This document shows, in pieces, positions 1 through 10,000 of a DNA stretch of 64,000 bases (its first letter is position 1; each line of letters starts with the position of its first letter). The translations under genes and the position numbers were made by a program. This stretch comes from JABFRG01 sp046351415 (GTDB lineage Bacteria > Myxococcota_A > Polyangia > Polyangiales > Polyangiaceae): NCBI GenBank assembly GCA_046351415.1, contig JAXLYO010000001.1:744001-808000 (forward strand), written 5' to 3'. A model generated the notes under the pieces. The model did no database searches. It had not been told where the DNA came from and saw nothing but the letters and a program-made list of their open reading frames with translations.

Positions 1-282
1 GTTCAACCCGATCGTCTTCCCCTCTGCCGCGTCGGCACGGGGCAATACACGCTCGACTGTGCTGCGTTTGCCAACGCCAGCGTCATCGGCTACGTGCCCG
101 TCAACGGAACGGATTCACCCGGTGCGGGCGCCGTATTCCTCTACATCACGAACACGAGGGACCTGGTCTACCCCTACAACGTCGGAAGTTCGTGTTGCGC
201 GAACGGGCTCTGCGGTGGGTCGCAGCTCTGCACCGGCAGTCCGCTCCTGTGCGGAGCGACGCTGCTCACCCCTCCCCTCTGA
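1..282 (+). CDS. C-terminal part of a cysteine-rich secreted protein (5' truncated)
   Basis: An open frame enters the window at base 1 and stops at 282, giving about 93 residues with no start codon inside the window. The tail carries two close cysteine clusters (SSCCANGLCGG and QLCTGSPLLCG), typical of disulfide-bonded exported proteins. No domain is recognisable in the visible part. It faces the FadL-like gene convergently with an 18-bp gap. Function unknown; the call of exported protein is an inference from cysteine content only. Confidence 0.5.
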   Translation, partial: VQPDRLPLCRVGTGQYTLDCAAFANASVIGYVPVNGTDSPGAGAVFLYITNTRDLVYPYNVGSSCCANGLCGGSQLCTGSPLLCGATLLTPPL

Positions 283-299
283 ACCGCGTCAGCGCGCGC

Positions 300-1673
300 T
301 CAGAACGAGATCGAGGTCCCGATGAACGGAAGAAGTTCGTGGTACGTGACGCGAAACGTGCGAAGTGTGGAGGTCTGCGAGGCGAGGTCCAGGTCGATGC
401 CGCGCACCTGACCGAGCCCTGCGGCATAACGCAGCGCAACCGTGGTCGCGAGAACGAGTGAGCCGTCGCGCTTCGCTTCGTCGCGCGTCGAAAAAGGCGT
501 GAGCAACGTGACTCCGACGGTTCCGCCGTAGCGGTCGATCTGCTCGCTCGTGAACGCATCGAGAAGACGCAACTGATCGCGATCGGTAAAGGCGCCTGCA
601 CCCAGCACGAACTGCTTTCCGAGGGGGGCACGAAAGCCGACTCGTACATTACCCACGTTGCGATAGACGACGCTCGTCGCGGCACTGCGAAGTGCCGGGC
701 GATAGTCGCCTTCGACCGACACGATCGCGCCGCTTCGGAACCGATGCGACGCAGCAAGCACGATACGCGGTGGTACCTTGAGGCCGGAAACACCCGACGC
801 GTCTGCGGGGACGGTGCTCAGCTTCGCATCGTCATCGTCGCCGGGGGCTTCCCGGCCAGACCCGGTGACGAACTCGCCCTCGGAGGTTTGATGGAAGCGG
901 TGTTCGGGCATGCGAAGCGTCAGACCGAACCTCCATGTGGGCGTCGCGTCCCACTGGATACCGAGCGTCGAAACGACCCCCGCCTCCGTCGAGGAGATGC
1001 GGTTCTGTCGCATCAGAAAGTCTACGGAAGGATTCTGTGCGTCTGCCTGCGTCACATCGACTTGGTAACCCGTCGTCACGGTCCGTTGCGTATAGGTGAC
1101 GAAGACAGACGCGCCCACGCGGAAGTTCGGCGTGAGACGCCAACCAACCGCTGGGCCCAGCGCATACTTCGTGTGATCGAGCGACGTATCGAGGTGCTGC
1201 CGAACGTTCGCGGGATAAGAAAGACCGCCCTGTTCGCGAGAGACGGAGTAACGGTCACTCGTCCACGCAGTACGTGTATCGCGCTCCGTGACGTAGATTC
1301 CAAAGCCCACCGAAACGTCGTCGGTGATGCGCCGCGCGTAGACCGTGGCGTTGGGAACCGAAAAGATGTTGGACGATTCGAGCGAAGCCGAGCGATATCC
1401 GCCTGGAAGCTTGGAGCGGAGAACGTCGGGCAGGCTTCTCAGACGAAGGCCGTACACGAACCCGCTGAGCGAAATCTGGTTGTCGATGCTGCCCGCGAGG
1501 CCCGCAGGGTTGTACCAGACCGCTCCAATGTCACGGGTATCGGCGGTCACCGCTCCGGCGGAAAGCGCCGCATTGCTGGAGAAGTAGAATGCGTCGCCTG
1601 TTTCTGCATATGCACGGCTCGAACCGAGAAGCCAGGCAGCTACAAGAAGTGCAGTGAGTCGTGCGCGTCGCAT
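300..1673 (-). CDS. FadL/OMPP1/TodX-family outer-membrane protein
   Basis: The 457-residue product begins with a clear signal peptide (MRRARLTALLVAAWLLGSS..AYA). An N-terminal segment follows (DTRDIGAVWYNPAGLAGS) that matches the conserved NPAGLA motif of FadL/TodX long-chain fatty acid and hydrocarbon transporters, and then alternating beta-barrel-like strands reach a C-terminal phenylalanine (GTSISF), as expected for outer-membrane insertion. The length fits the family (about 420-480). The ATG at 1673 was preferred over upstream starts because it places the signal peptide at the N-terminus. It is divergent from the DUF202 gene at 1828. The role is probably uptake of hydrophobic compounds across the outer membrane; the substrate cannot be read from the sequence. 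Confidence 0.8.
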   Translation of the reverse strand: MRRARLTALLVAAWLLGSSRAYAETGDAFYFSSNAALSAGAVTADTRDIGAVWYNPAGLAGSIDNQISLSGFVYGLRLRSLPDVLRSKLPGGYRSASLESSNIFSVPNATVYARRITDDVSVGFGIYVTERDTRTAWTSDRYSVSREQGGLSYPANVRQHLDTSLDHTKYALGPAVGWRLTPNFRVGASVFVTYTQRTVTTGYQVDVTQADAQNPSVDFLMRQNRISSTEAGVVSTLGIQWDATPTWRFGLTLRMPEHRFHQTSEGEFVTGSGREAPGDDDDAKLSTVPADASGVSGLKVPPRIVLAASHRFRSGAIVSVEGDYRPALRSAATSVVYRNVGNVRVGFRAPLGKQFVLGAGAFTDRDQLRLLDAFTSEQIDRYGGTVGVTLLTPFSTRDEAKRDGSLVLATTVALRYAAGLGQVRGIDLDLASQTSTLRTFRVTYHELLPFIGTSISF

Positions 1674-1827
1674 GAGGAAGACGCGGGTGAGCTTACTGCG
1701 ATTTCTCGGGAGAGTGTGGAGCGTCGATGCCAGCGTGAGGCAATTTGACACGGCTCTCGCGCGAAAGTCTTGCAGGCCAAGGGACAGTCGTGTCGGCATG
1801 GCACTTGCGTGTTCGGCATGCGTTCCC

Positions 1828-2214
1828 ATGCCCGAGAACCTTCCTTCACCCCTCGATCCGCGCGTTTCTCTCGCAGCGGAGCGTACAGTGCTCGCGTGGA
1901 TCCGCACGGGGATCGCGCTGATGGGCTTCGGTTTCGTCGTCGCGCGCTTCGGAATTTTTCTGAGGGAGCTCGTCTCTCAAAGTCCCGAGACCGCACACGG
2001 CAGCAAGAAGGCCACCGTGACCGGCGCGGTTCTCGTCGCCGCCGGCGTGCTCGTCAACGTGTGGGCGAGCGTACGGCATACCCACATGATCCAGCGTCTT
2101 CGTCGGGGAGAAATCAACGTCGTCGGATTCCGTGGGCCACTTTCCATCGGCATCGCGACGAGCATCGGAGGCGCCATCGTGCTCGTGATCCTCGTCAGCG
2201 CGTTCTTCCAGTGA
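1828..2214 (+). CDS. DUF202 (YidH-type) small membrane protein
   Basis: A 128-residue protein with the DUF202 signature close to the N-terminus: LAAERTVLAWIRTGIALMGFGFVVARFG, followed by two further hydrophobic segments (around residues 65-85 and 105-125). The ATG at 1828 (MPENLPSPLDPR) is preferred because the LAxERTxLAW motif then falls at about residue 15, as in family members; an upstream in-frame ATG at 1654 would overlap the divergent FadL-like gene. The protein is an inner-membrane protein of unknown function. The family is well defined by sequence only. Confidence 0.85.
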   Translation: MPENLPSPLDPRVSLAAERTVLAWIRTGIALMGFGFVVARFGIFLRELVSQSPETAHGSKKATVTGAVLVAAGVLVNVWASVRHTHMIQRLRRGEINVVGFRGPLSIGIATSIGGAIVLVILVSAFFQ

Positions 2215-2238
2215 GAAGAGACGAAGGCCCAGACGCGC

Positions 2239-2637
2239 TCAGCTGGCCTCGGCCCGAACACCACGCTGCGCAAGCGCTCGCAAACTCAACAGGGCCCCGA
2301 CGACCGCGGCTACGTGCACGAGCACGGCTTGTAAATGCCCTTGGCGGTGCGTTTGAAGGTAGGCGGCACCGTTGTTGAGCCCGATGAAGAGCGATGCGGC
2401 GAGCAGCCCGCGCGTCACCACCTGACAGGTCTTCGTACTGTGGATTTCGCGGATACACGCAGCGCATAGAACGGCAAGACAAAGGTCGAAGCAGCCGATT
2501 TCGCGAATCCATCCGGGAACGATGCCCCAGCTCGACGCTGCACCGACCCCTTGAGGGAACAGGATATCGCCGACGCCCATCGCAAAGCAGCCAACGCCAT
2601 AGAGAACGAAGAACACGAGTGGCCAGTGCTTTTTCAT
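2239..2637 (-). CDS. Small integral membrane protein of unknown function
   Basis: A 132-residue protein with four predicted hydrophobic helices (about residues 5-25, 45-65, 75-92 and 103-122) and short charged loops. The start ATG at 2637 overlaps the stop codon of the preceding gene (2634-3239, same strand) in an ATGA arrangement, so the two are translationally coupled and probably act together. No family is recognised. It lies in the block that may be controlled by the TetR regulator at 3360. Confidence 0.7.
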   Translation of the reverse strand: MKKHWPLVFFVLYGVGCFAMGVGDILFPQGVGAASSWGIVPGWIREIGCFDLCLAVLCAACIREIHSTKTCQVVTRGLLAASLFIGLNNGAAYLQTHRQGHLQAVLVHVAAVVGALLSLRALAQRGVRAEAS

Positions 2638-3239
2638 GGGGTTCCTGAAAGCGCGCCCGCCTGCAGCGAGCGCATCGAATGGTATGATGTGGGAAGATAT
2701 ATGAGCGAACTGGCAACGAAGAACGTGTAGAGCACAGCCTTTCGCTTGCGTGTGGTATCACGGCCCTGCTGCCGCTCGCCACGAAGGTAAAGGGCAACCA
2801 TGAGCGCGGAAAACGCCGCCTCGAGAGCAAACGCGAACGGTGGGCTTTTGCGATAGAGCCCAAACCCCACCTCGGTCGATCGTCCGAAGAGGAGGCCATG
2901 CTCGAAGCCGCTCAAGAGATCACAGGCTTCGTGCAGCAAGACGAGTCCGGCGCACCACAGCGCAAGGTCCACGCGCCTCCAGATGCTCGCCACGACAATG
3001 GCGACGAAAACCGCCGTGACGGCAACGCCCACGACCGCATGACTGTAGGCCATGTCTACCTGAAGTCCCGAAACCGTGACGTCGATGAAGCTGCGAGGAG
3101 TGGGCTCTTCGATACCCAAGAGGGCGAGTGACCACCAGACCACGTCCGGAAGTTGTGTGGCGAGCAAGAGAAGCCACAGGGGAACTCGTCGCAACCTACC
3201 GAAAGGAATGAGGACCGCAGCGAGGTGCCCGGCCGTCAT
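2634..3239 (-). CDS. Multi-pass membrane protein, weakly YdjM-like
   Basis: About 201 residues with an N-terminal MTAGHLAAVLIP segment, a LLLLATQLPDVVWW helix, and a YSHAVVG motif near residue 68, followed by three or four more membrane segments. The GH...LPD...YSH layout recalls the YdjM membrane-bound hydrolase family (pfam04307), but only loosely. The start at 3239 was chosen over an upstream ATG at 3353, whose extra residues are charged and low in hydrophobicity. It is the first gene of a two-gene unit with the protein at 2239-2637 and runs divergently from the TetR gene, with a palindromic operator between them. Confidence 0.6.
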   Translation of the reverse strand: MTAGHLAAVLIPFGRLRRVPLWLLLLATQLPDVVWWSLALLGIEEPTPRSFIDVTVSGLQVDMAYSHAVVGVAVTAVFVAIVVASIWRRVDLALWCAGLVLLHEACDLLSGFEHGLLFGRSTEVGFGLYRKSPPFAFALEAAFSALMVALYLRGERQQGRDTTRKRKAVLYTFFVASSLIYLPTSYHSMRSLQAGALSGTP

Positions 3240-3338
3240 TCGCCACCCCTCGTCAGCAGCCAATGCGTCGCGAGGGACAACGCCACGTTGACCGCGATGA
3301 GAAAGACCATCGTGCTGCTGGGCGCCGCCATCGCATGC

Positions 3339-3368
3339 ACTTGACACTGTCACCTGACAATGTCAAGT
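3339..3368. promoter_or_regulatory. 30-bp near-perfect palindrome, probable TetR operator
   Basis: Positions 3339-3368 form a dyad with 15-bp half-sites (ACTTGACACTGTCAC and its reverse) that match at 13 of 15 positions. A TTGACA -35-like hexamer lies inside it. It overlaps the first possible start codon of the TetR gene and sits 100 bp upstream of the divergent membrane-protein genes, the usual arrangement of an autoregulated TetR operator. Confidence 0.7.
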
Positions 3369-4004
3369 ACCCTCTGCATGCCCTCGGTCCCCACGCCCCC
3401 CGCCGACCTTCGCGCGACGATCTTGCAGGCCAGCATCCGCCTCATCGAAGAGCAGGGGATCTCCGCACTGTCGCTGCGCGAGGTCGCGCGGCGGGCCGGC
3501 GTCAGTCACCAGGCGCCGTATCATCACTTTCGCGATCGGGAGACGATTCTCGCGACCTTGGTCGAAGAGGGGTTCCATCGCTTGGCCGATCGACTCGAGG
3601 CTGCTTTGCAGCGCCCGAGGAAGCTCGCCGCCAAGCTCTCTTCGCTCGCAGAGGCGTACGTTCGCTTCGCGCTCGACGCGCCCGCGCACTTTCGGCTGAT
3701 GTTCCGGCCAGAACTGGTCGACCTCGGTCGATTTCCCGAGGCGGAGCGGGCTGGTGCACGCGCGCTATCGATTTTGCAGAACGTCGTTGCGGGTCTGAAC
3801 GAGGAGTTGGACGAACGCACACGGGCGGTGTGGCAATCGTATGCCTGGTCTCTCCCTCACGGGCTCGCCTTGTTGATGCTCGATGGGTCGCTCGGTCAAG
3901 CGTTCGCGACGACCCGAGAGAGAGACGCACACATCGCTCTCGTCGCGGAGCAGTTTGGCTTGACGATGGTTGCCGCTACGCGCAAGACGAGACAAAGGCC
4001 CTGA
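3360..4004 (+). CDS. TetR/AcrR-family transcriptional regulator
   Basis: The 214-residue protein has the N-terminal TetR helix-turn-helix (RATILQASIRLIEEQGISALSLREVARRAGV, then SHQAPYHHF at about residues 50-58). Its C-terminal ligand domain contains a conserved FRLMFRPELVD stretch, similar to the TetR C-terminal domains annotated as WHG/TetR_C_33. The start could be ATG 3360 or ATG 3378; the palindrome at 3339-3368 covers the first, which favours 3378 or a leaderless transcript. It is divergent from the two membrane-protein genes at 2239-3239, its likely targets. The inducer is unknown. Confidence 0.85.
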   Translation: MSSTLCMPSVPTPPADLRATILQASIRLIEEQGISALSLREVARRAGVSHQAPYHHFRDRETILATLVEEGFHRLADRLEAALQRPRKLAAKLSSLAEAYVRFALDAPAHFRLMFRPELVDLGRFPEAERAGARALSILQNVVAGLNEELDERTRAVWQSYAWSLPHGLALLMLDGSLGQAFATTRERDAHIALVAEQFGLTMVAATRKTRQRP

Positions 4005-4085
4005 AGAGCGCGGTCCCTCGATGATTCTGGGATGGGCCACAGCCTCCCGATAGACGTTCCAGCACGTATCTGCCCCTCGTGGAGA

Positions 4086-5129
4086 CTAGAAGCGCCAGAC
4101 CTGCGCCCATTCTTGCTCGAGCTCTGGCGTTCGGCTCGTCTGCCACACGCGCGCGCAGCTGTCCGTCATGACCATGTGTACCGCAGGAGCAGTGTAGGTC
4201 TTCGTGATGGAGACGAGGTAGGGGCTGTTCCCCTCGATGCCGAGCCCCGTCTTTTTGAATTCGAAGCTCTGTGTGTCGCTCAGGTCCGCATTGAAGAAGC
4301 GGGCATCACGCGATGTATTCAAGTCTGCCGGCGACGCGATCCCTTTGACGCCGAGCCGGACTGCACCAGCGATAACCGCGAGGTTGGGCGCGAGCGTGAC
4401 AGGGGCATCGATGAACGTGCGATGGCGTTCGTCCGAGTCCTCGTATTGGAGGATCTGGGGTTGCGGCGTGCTGAACGGCGTACACCCCGTGACGGCATTG
4501 CAACGACGGCTTCGTGTCAACCACGTCCCGGCGGGCATGGATTTCCAGGTCCCCCCAGGCCCGAGCAGCTCAGCAGCTCGTCCCGCCGTGATCATCGGCC
4601 CCGAGCAGCTCGCCGGATCGAATGGATCGTTCGTCGCCGTCGCACGAGAGAGGTCGACGGAGAACTTGGCGCGGGCAAGGCTTTTCTCGCGAAAAAGAGC
4701 GTATATGGTCATCGCGTTCGGTGCGGTGAAGCGCACCTCCGCACGGTCCGTCCCGCGCGCGTTGATGTCTGCCGCCAGCGGCGCTCCTTGAAGATCGCTC
4801 GTCGCTGCACTCGTGAGCCACAGCATCGGTGCCGCTTGCACCCCCTCGCCGCTGGGGTCTCCGCCCGCCGATGCAGTGGCCCGCAGGACGATGGAGTCTC
4901 CTTTGGAAAGGACGACCCTGTACGCCCGGTACCGCTTCGTGGTCGAGTACGTATAGTCGAAAGATGCCGTCTGACCCATCGCGAGCGTTCCCACGATCTC
5001 CGAAGCCTTCGGCCCTCGAATTTCACCTTCCGCGCTCTCGGTTTCATCTTCCTCGATGGCGCATGCGGCCGCTCCCAGAGTGAGTGTGCCTGCGAGGACA
5101 AGTATCCATGACGTGCGTGTCGTTTTCAT
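4086..5129 (-). CDS. Secreted lipoprotein of unknown function
   Basis: A 347-residue protein starting at ATG 5129 with a lipoprotein signal peptide (WILVLAGTLTLGAAAC, lipobox Cys at about residue 22). An acidic linker (EEDETESAEGEIRGP) follows, very like the N-terminus of the lipoprotein at 38151. The first half (residues 40-150) resembles a PPC-type or jelly-roll beta domain (FDYTYSTTKRYRAYRVVLSKGDSIVLRATA). The second half has pairs of cysteines (DPASCSGPMIT, SRRCNAVTGCTPF). No family can be named. It is probably anchored to the outer membrane, and lies downstream of DUF2306 on the same strand with a 28-bp gap. Confidence 0.7.
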   Translation of the reverse strand: MKTTRTSWILVLAGTLTLGAAACAIEEDETESAEGEIRGPKASEIVGTLAMGQTASFDYTYSTTKRYRAYRVVLSKGDSIVLRATASAGGDPSGEGVQAAPMLWLTSAATSDLQGAPLAADINARGTDRAEVRFTAPNAMTIYALFREKSLARAKFSVDLSRATATNDPFDPASCSGPMITAGRAAELLGPGGTWKSMPAGTWLTRSRRCNAVTGCTPFSTPQPQILQYEDSDERHRTFIDAPVTLAPNLAVIAGAVRLGVKGIASPADLNTSRDARFFNADLSDTQSFEFKKTGLGIEGNSPYLVSITKTYTAPAVHMVMTDSCARVWQTSRTPELEQEWAQVWRF

Positions 5130-5157
5130 TGAAACCTCGGTGTGGTCGAGGTTTGGC

Positions 5158-5889
5158 CTAACTCTCCCGAGGCGCGAGCGCACTCGATAGATTTCCCTCG
5201 GCAATTTTCCGCTTCTTTCGTTGCACATACGTCTCCGCAACGAGCAGGTTGATCAGCCACGCCACGCCCATCAAGAACGCGCGAAGGTTGCCCGTGGGCT
5301 CGATACCGAGTGCGAAGAACGGAAGATGCGTGAGCACTTGTGTCCCGGCCCCCATGCCGAGGGCGTAGCCGCGCGCGGACCAAGCCCGATGCGATACGAA
5401 ATCGCGCTCGTAGACGGATGTGAGGCTCAGGCCGAGGGCGAGCACCATGCCGACGCCGGCGAGGACCCGAAGCACGAACAGCGCCGCGTTGTCGCTCGGT
5501 GGCAACCGATACGTCGTCGTCATCCACAAGCCAGTGGCGGCCGTCACCATTCCGGCAGGCAACGCGATGCGGCCCGACCAGCGATGCCACCTCGAACGTG
5601 GAAGCCGCAACGTGGGCGCAAACTGCACTGCACCGAGGAGGGCGAAGAGAGTCGCCCCCACGATGTGCAAGACGATGGGAACCGGGCCCAGAACGAAGCG
5701 CTCGTTCTCGACGGTCGAAGGAGCGTGACTCGCGATCTGCCGCAGCCTCACGGCGCCTGCGATGAGTGGCACGATGCTCAGCGCGACGAGCCCGACTGGG
5801 GCGCGCATGCTTCGCCACCACGACGCGCTACTCATTTTCGCCGCGCGCGTCCTTGCTTCGCTCGTCTCGGTCCTTGCTATCTTCGTCAT
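5158..5889 (-). CDS. DUF2306 membrane protein
   Basis: A 243-residue protein with a charged N-terminal stretch and six to seven hydrophobic segments. The DUF2306 features are visible: an HIVGATLFALLGAVQFAP helix, LPRSRWHRWSGRI, and the later HRAWSARGYALGMGAG segment with conserved histidine and tryptophan. Family members are membrane proteins of unknown function, sometimes suspected to be haem-related. A LysR-type regulator lies directly upstream on the same strand (118-bp gap) and may control it. Confidence 0.8.
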   Translation of the reverse strand: MTKIARTETSEARTRAAKMSSASWWRSMRAPVGLVALSIVPLIAGAVRLRQIASHAPSTVENERFVLGPVPIVLHIVGATLFALLGAVQFAPTLRLPRSRWHRWSGRIALPAGMVTAATGLWMTTTYRLPPSDNAALFVLRVLAGVGMVLALGLSLTSVYERDFVSHRAWSARGYALGMGAGTQVLTHLPFFALGIEPTGNLRAFLMGVAWLINLLVAETYVQRKKRKIAEGNLSSALAPRES

Positions 5890-6008
5890 GTGTTCCGCCT
5901 TTCAGATACTCGTGCGAGTGATGGCTTAGGCGTAACGGGACACGGGGCGAGGGGGAACGCGCTCCTCGTGCAGGTCAATCCTGCATGAGACGCACGAGCG
6001 AGTTTTTC

Positions 6009-6926
6009 TCAGATTTCCGACGGGCCGAGACTGGTCCGACACGCGTCGACGACGCAACGTCGCAGCCATCGATGCGCAGGGTCAGCGTCGAGACGTGGAT
6101 GCCATAGAAGCGAGACTGTGAGCGGAGCGACCGTCACGGGCAGCGAGAACGTGTGCATCTTGCCTCGGAGGTTGCCCGTGTGGCGCTCTGGCACCGTGGC
6201 GACGAGATCCGAGCCACGTGCGAGCGCTAGGGCACTCGAGAAGCCACCGACGGTCATCGCCGTCTCGCGTGAGAGACCTTGGAGCTCGAGGGCTTCGTCG
6301 ATGGGACCTCGTTCGAGAATTTTCCGCGCGACCGTGACGTGTGCGGCTGCAGCATAGCGAGCCGCGGTCATCTTTCCTTTGGCGAGCGGGTGCCCCTGTC
6401 GCACGACGCCCACGAGTCGGTCTCGAAACAGAGCCTGCACCTTCAAGTCGGGAGCCGTGTCCACATCTACGACGCCCGTCTCGATGTCTGCGATCCCCTC
6501 GCGCAGAGACGTGTGGTCCTTGTCCGCCTTTTGCACGAACCGCAAGTGCACGAGTGGCGCATCAGCTTGGATGCGTGAGAGAAGCGCAGGACCTACGTTT
6601 TCGACGAAACCATCGCTCGTGCGCACCGTGAACGTTCGCGACAGCTTCTCGAGGTTGAAGTGCTTCTGCGGCGTAAGCACGTCCCTGCCCGCTTGTACGA
6701 GCGGTCCGACACGCTCGCGCAATTCGACCGCGCGAGGAGTAGGAACGAGCGCGCGCCCCGATCGGACCAAGAGTGGGTCTCCCGTAGCTTCTCGCAGGCG
6801 AGTGAGCGTGCGACTCATCGCCGAGGGGCTGAGGCGTAGTCGACGCGCCGCTCGCGCGACACTGCCTTCGGCCAAGAGCACGTCGAGCGCAAGAAGCAAA
6901 TTGAAGTCGGTCACGCGAAAGAGCAT
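6009..6926 (-). CDS. LysR-family transcriptional regulator
   Basis: Starting at ATG 6926 the protein is 305 residues, the standard LysR length. The N-terminal winged HTH is clear (FNLLLALDVLLAEGSVARAA followed by RRLRLSPSAMSRTLTRLR), with the PxAMSRTLxRLRE recognition helix typical of the NodD/NahR-like branch. The remainder is a periplasmic-binding-like effector domain. An upstream in-frame ATG at 7034 would add 36 residues unlike the family and was rejected. Its neighbour on the same strand is the DUF2306 gene, a plausible target. The effector is unknown. Confidence 0.88.
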   Translation of the reverse strand: MLFRVTDFNLLLALDVLLAEGSVARAARRLRLSPSAMSRTLTRLREATGDPLLVRSGRALVPTPRAVELRERVGPLVQAGRDVLTPQKHFNLEKLSRTFTVRTSDGFVENVGPALLSRIQADAPLVHLRFVQKADKDHTSLREGIADIETGVVDVDTAPDLKVQALFRDRLVGVVRQGHPLAKGKMTAARYAAAAHVTVARKILERGPIDEALELQGLSRETAMTVGGFSSALALARGSDLVATVPERHTGNLRGKMHTFSLPVTVAPLTVSLLWHPRLDADPAHRWLRRCVVDACRTSLGPSEI

Positions 6927-7043
6927 ACCATCGTTCTCCCATGCCTTTGCTCGCATGTGCGCCGCATGCACGCAACGAGTGCAGCGAGCGCGCGCTTCGT
7001 CAGTGTCCGACCCGGCGTCGTGCCCTCGATGCATCAGATTCGG

Positions 7044-10000
7044 TCATCGCTGAGGACGTTCGTTCTGGAGGCGGCGCCGGAGAGGACCGCACACAGAGCT
7101 CGAGGGATGAACCGATGAAAGAAGGTCCCTGGCGGCCTCCTGCTTCGACGCGTCTCCGAGGGCCAACGCCAGCGCGACAGCCTCAGCGGCGATGGGGCAG
7201 ATTCCAACGGCGCGAAGGGCCTCGTCCGCGTGAGCAAGGGCCGTGTCCGGTTCGTTCGATGCGAGTGCGAGGTACGACAGCCCGGTGGAAGCTTCGCAGC
7301 GAACGTACGCGCTTTGGCGGAGGGCCCCGAGCACGAGGGCCAAGTCCTGACTTGCGGTAGCTCGTTCCGCAAGCGTCACGTCGTCGGCGGACGCCAGGAA
7401 GGCGATGGCGGCAGCGCGATGAAGCTTTGCGAAGAGCACAGGAAACTCTCCGATCGCCGACGCGACTTCGATCGCACGTTGGGCCATTTGAATCGAGCGT
7501 TCTCGTTGAAGAGAGTGAGCAAGAGCCCTCGCCCACAAGCTGAGGCATGGCACGAGATTGCGCCTGTCCTGCGCCGTCTCGAAGTGTGCGACCGCACGGG
7601 CGCACCATGTGTCGACTGTCTCTGGAGTGCCGCCTGCGTAGTACGCGCTCCACGCGAGTCCAAGTGCGGCCCATCCTTTCGACACATCGAGGGCGCCTCG
7701 GTGCTCATACAGTCGCTGCAAGCGCGCGGACGCCGCCTGTGTCCAAACGATGTCGCCCGGGTACATAGCCGCGGAGGTCTGCACGCCCAAGGCGAGCGCC
7801 TCCGACAGCGCAAGGAGTTCTTCGGAGAGGATGGGGCGCTCCAACAGAGCGGCGAGCGCGTCTTCGAGCGCGGGTGGACGCTGCGCTGGGCGCACGTGCC
7901 CGATGATGGCGGCCAAGTAGCCGACGGCTCGAACCCACAGGCGAGATCGACGCGTCGACAGGATGAGCCCTTCGAGACTCCACGAAAGGGCGGTAGGAAG
8001 ATCTCCTAGAAAGAACTTGGCGATGGCCCCGATGACGTAAGCTTCGCCGCGCACGGGCACGGAGGGGACGAGACCTTGGATTCGCTGCACTACATCGGTG
8101 GCTCCGAGGAGATCCGAGACCGCCAACATCGACTCGGCGACGAGTACGAGCTCCGTCGCCGCTTCTTCGAAGAGGCCGCCTTTTTCGGCGTGGACGGCGA
8201 GTGCGCTCGAGCTGACGTTCCCTAGACGCTTTTCGGCTCGATACACCCTTGCATGAACGGTCTTCTGATCCTCGGGAGCGAGGAGCGAGTGCGCTGCGTC
8301 GCGTACGAGCGCGTGCCGAAAGGACCACTCCGCGAAGTTACCGCGTCCGTCCTCCGAAACGATGAATTCCTCGCGGGCCAACGCGGCCAGCGTGGCATCG
8401 ATCTCCTCCAGCTCCCGCCCATCGAGGATCTCGGTAAGCACTCTCTTCGAGAACGAATGCCCAACCGCGGCAGCTACTCGCAAGGTCGTTCGCTGGCGAA
8501 CGGGCAGACTCGCACAGCGAGCCTGAAGCATCGCCAGCATGCTACCTGCGGGGGCGAAGGAACTCGCCCCTGCTATCTGCGTCCGAGCAAGCTCCTCCAG
8601 GTACAAGGGGCTTCCGTCGGCGACGCGCAGGAATGACGACAGATCCTTGCCTTCGGCGCTGCGCCCCATGAGCGCGCGTAGAAGCTTCTCCGAGGCGCGA
8701 GGCCCAAGCTTTGGCAGCGGCATTTCACGCGGAGCGAGCCCGGAAAGCGGACGAGGAGCCCGTTCCAGAAATTCCGGACGGGCGAAGCCAACGATGGAGA
8801 CATGCAAGCCCTGTCCCGACAGAACGCTCTCGAGGACACCCCAACTGGAAGCATCGGACCATTGTACGTCGTCGATGAGCAATACGAGCGTTTGGTCCGG
8901 GCGTGCCGCAGCGTCGAGAGCAAACCATTCCTTGATGGCCGATACGAGCTCACGCTGCATCGTCATGGGGTCCGTTCCTCCGACGGCGTCGACGATGCCG
9001 AACGGGGAGGCAAGAGACCGCGGCATCACCGAGGTGAATCCTTCGAGAGGCAGCCGTTGCGTCAACGCAGCTACCTGATCGTCGAAGGACGCGGAACGTG
9101 ACAATCGAAAACGGGTCGCGATGAGATCCGCGAGCATTGCATACGGGGTTTCGGCGGCGAGCGCATCGCAACGAGTGCGCAGGACGCGAGTCCCGGGTGT
9201 TTCCTCGAGCCGCGTCGCCGTCACCTCGCGCAGCGCGGTCTTTCCACGACCTGCCTCTGCGACCACCCAAATGACGCTCGCCTGCCCCTCCTCCCGCGCC
9301 TGCTGGATACCCAGCTCGAGTGCCCTCAATTCCAGATCGCGCCCCACGAACGGTACCGCGCGGCCGTCAATCTCGCGGCCGGGTGCTGGTTCCGCATTTC
9401 GACCGACGAGCCGCGCGCGCCCAGCCCCTGAGTCAGCCTCGACGACAAAGGTAGCATCGAGGAGCCCCTCCGTGGGGCCGTCAAGGAACACGCCAGATGC
9501 TTCGCGCTCTTCGAGCGAACGAAGTGCGCTCTCGGCGAAGTCCGCGGTGAGCTCTGACGTGCCCGCCTGGGAAACGAACGACGTGCCCGTCGCTACGAAC
9601 ACCTTGGCGTGGGGCGCATGATCTCGCAGGGCAAGGGCTGCGCGCGCTGCGAGCCGCGCGTCGTCTCTTGCAATCCCACTGGTCACGAAGGTGACGAATA
9701 GTGTTGGGTGGAAGGCCCCCTCCGACACACCTCCAAAATGCGAGCAAATATCGGCCCAATCGGAGAGCTCACCCGCTGCGCCTCCAAGTGAAGCCGTCGT
9801 TCCCCCGTGCGCTGGCACGGGCGGGCCCGACGTGGCGACGAGTATCGTAGCGGGACGCACTTCCACGTCACTCAACGTCGCGAGGGGTTCCCTTCGATCG
9901 CTCGACGGGAAGTGACACTCGTCCAGCATGCGTAACAGGTCGGCCCCGTCCTTGGGTCGATCCGCGGGATTGCGCGACATCATTCGCTCGACGACGCGAT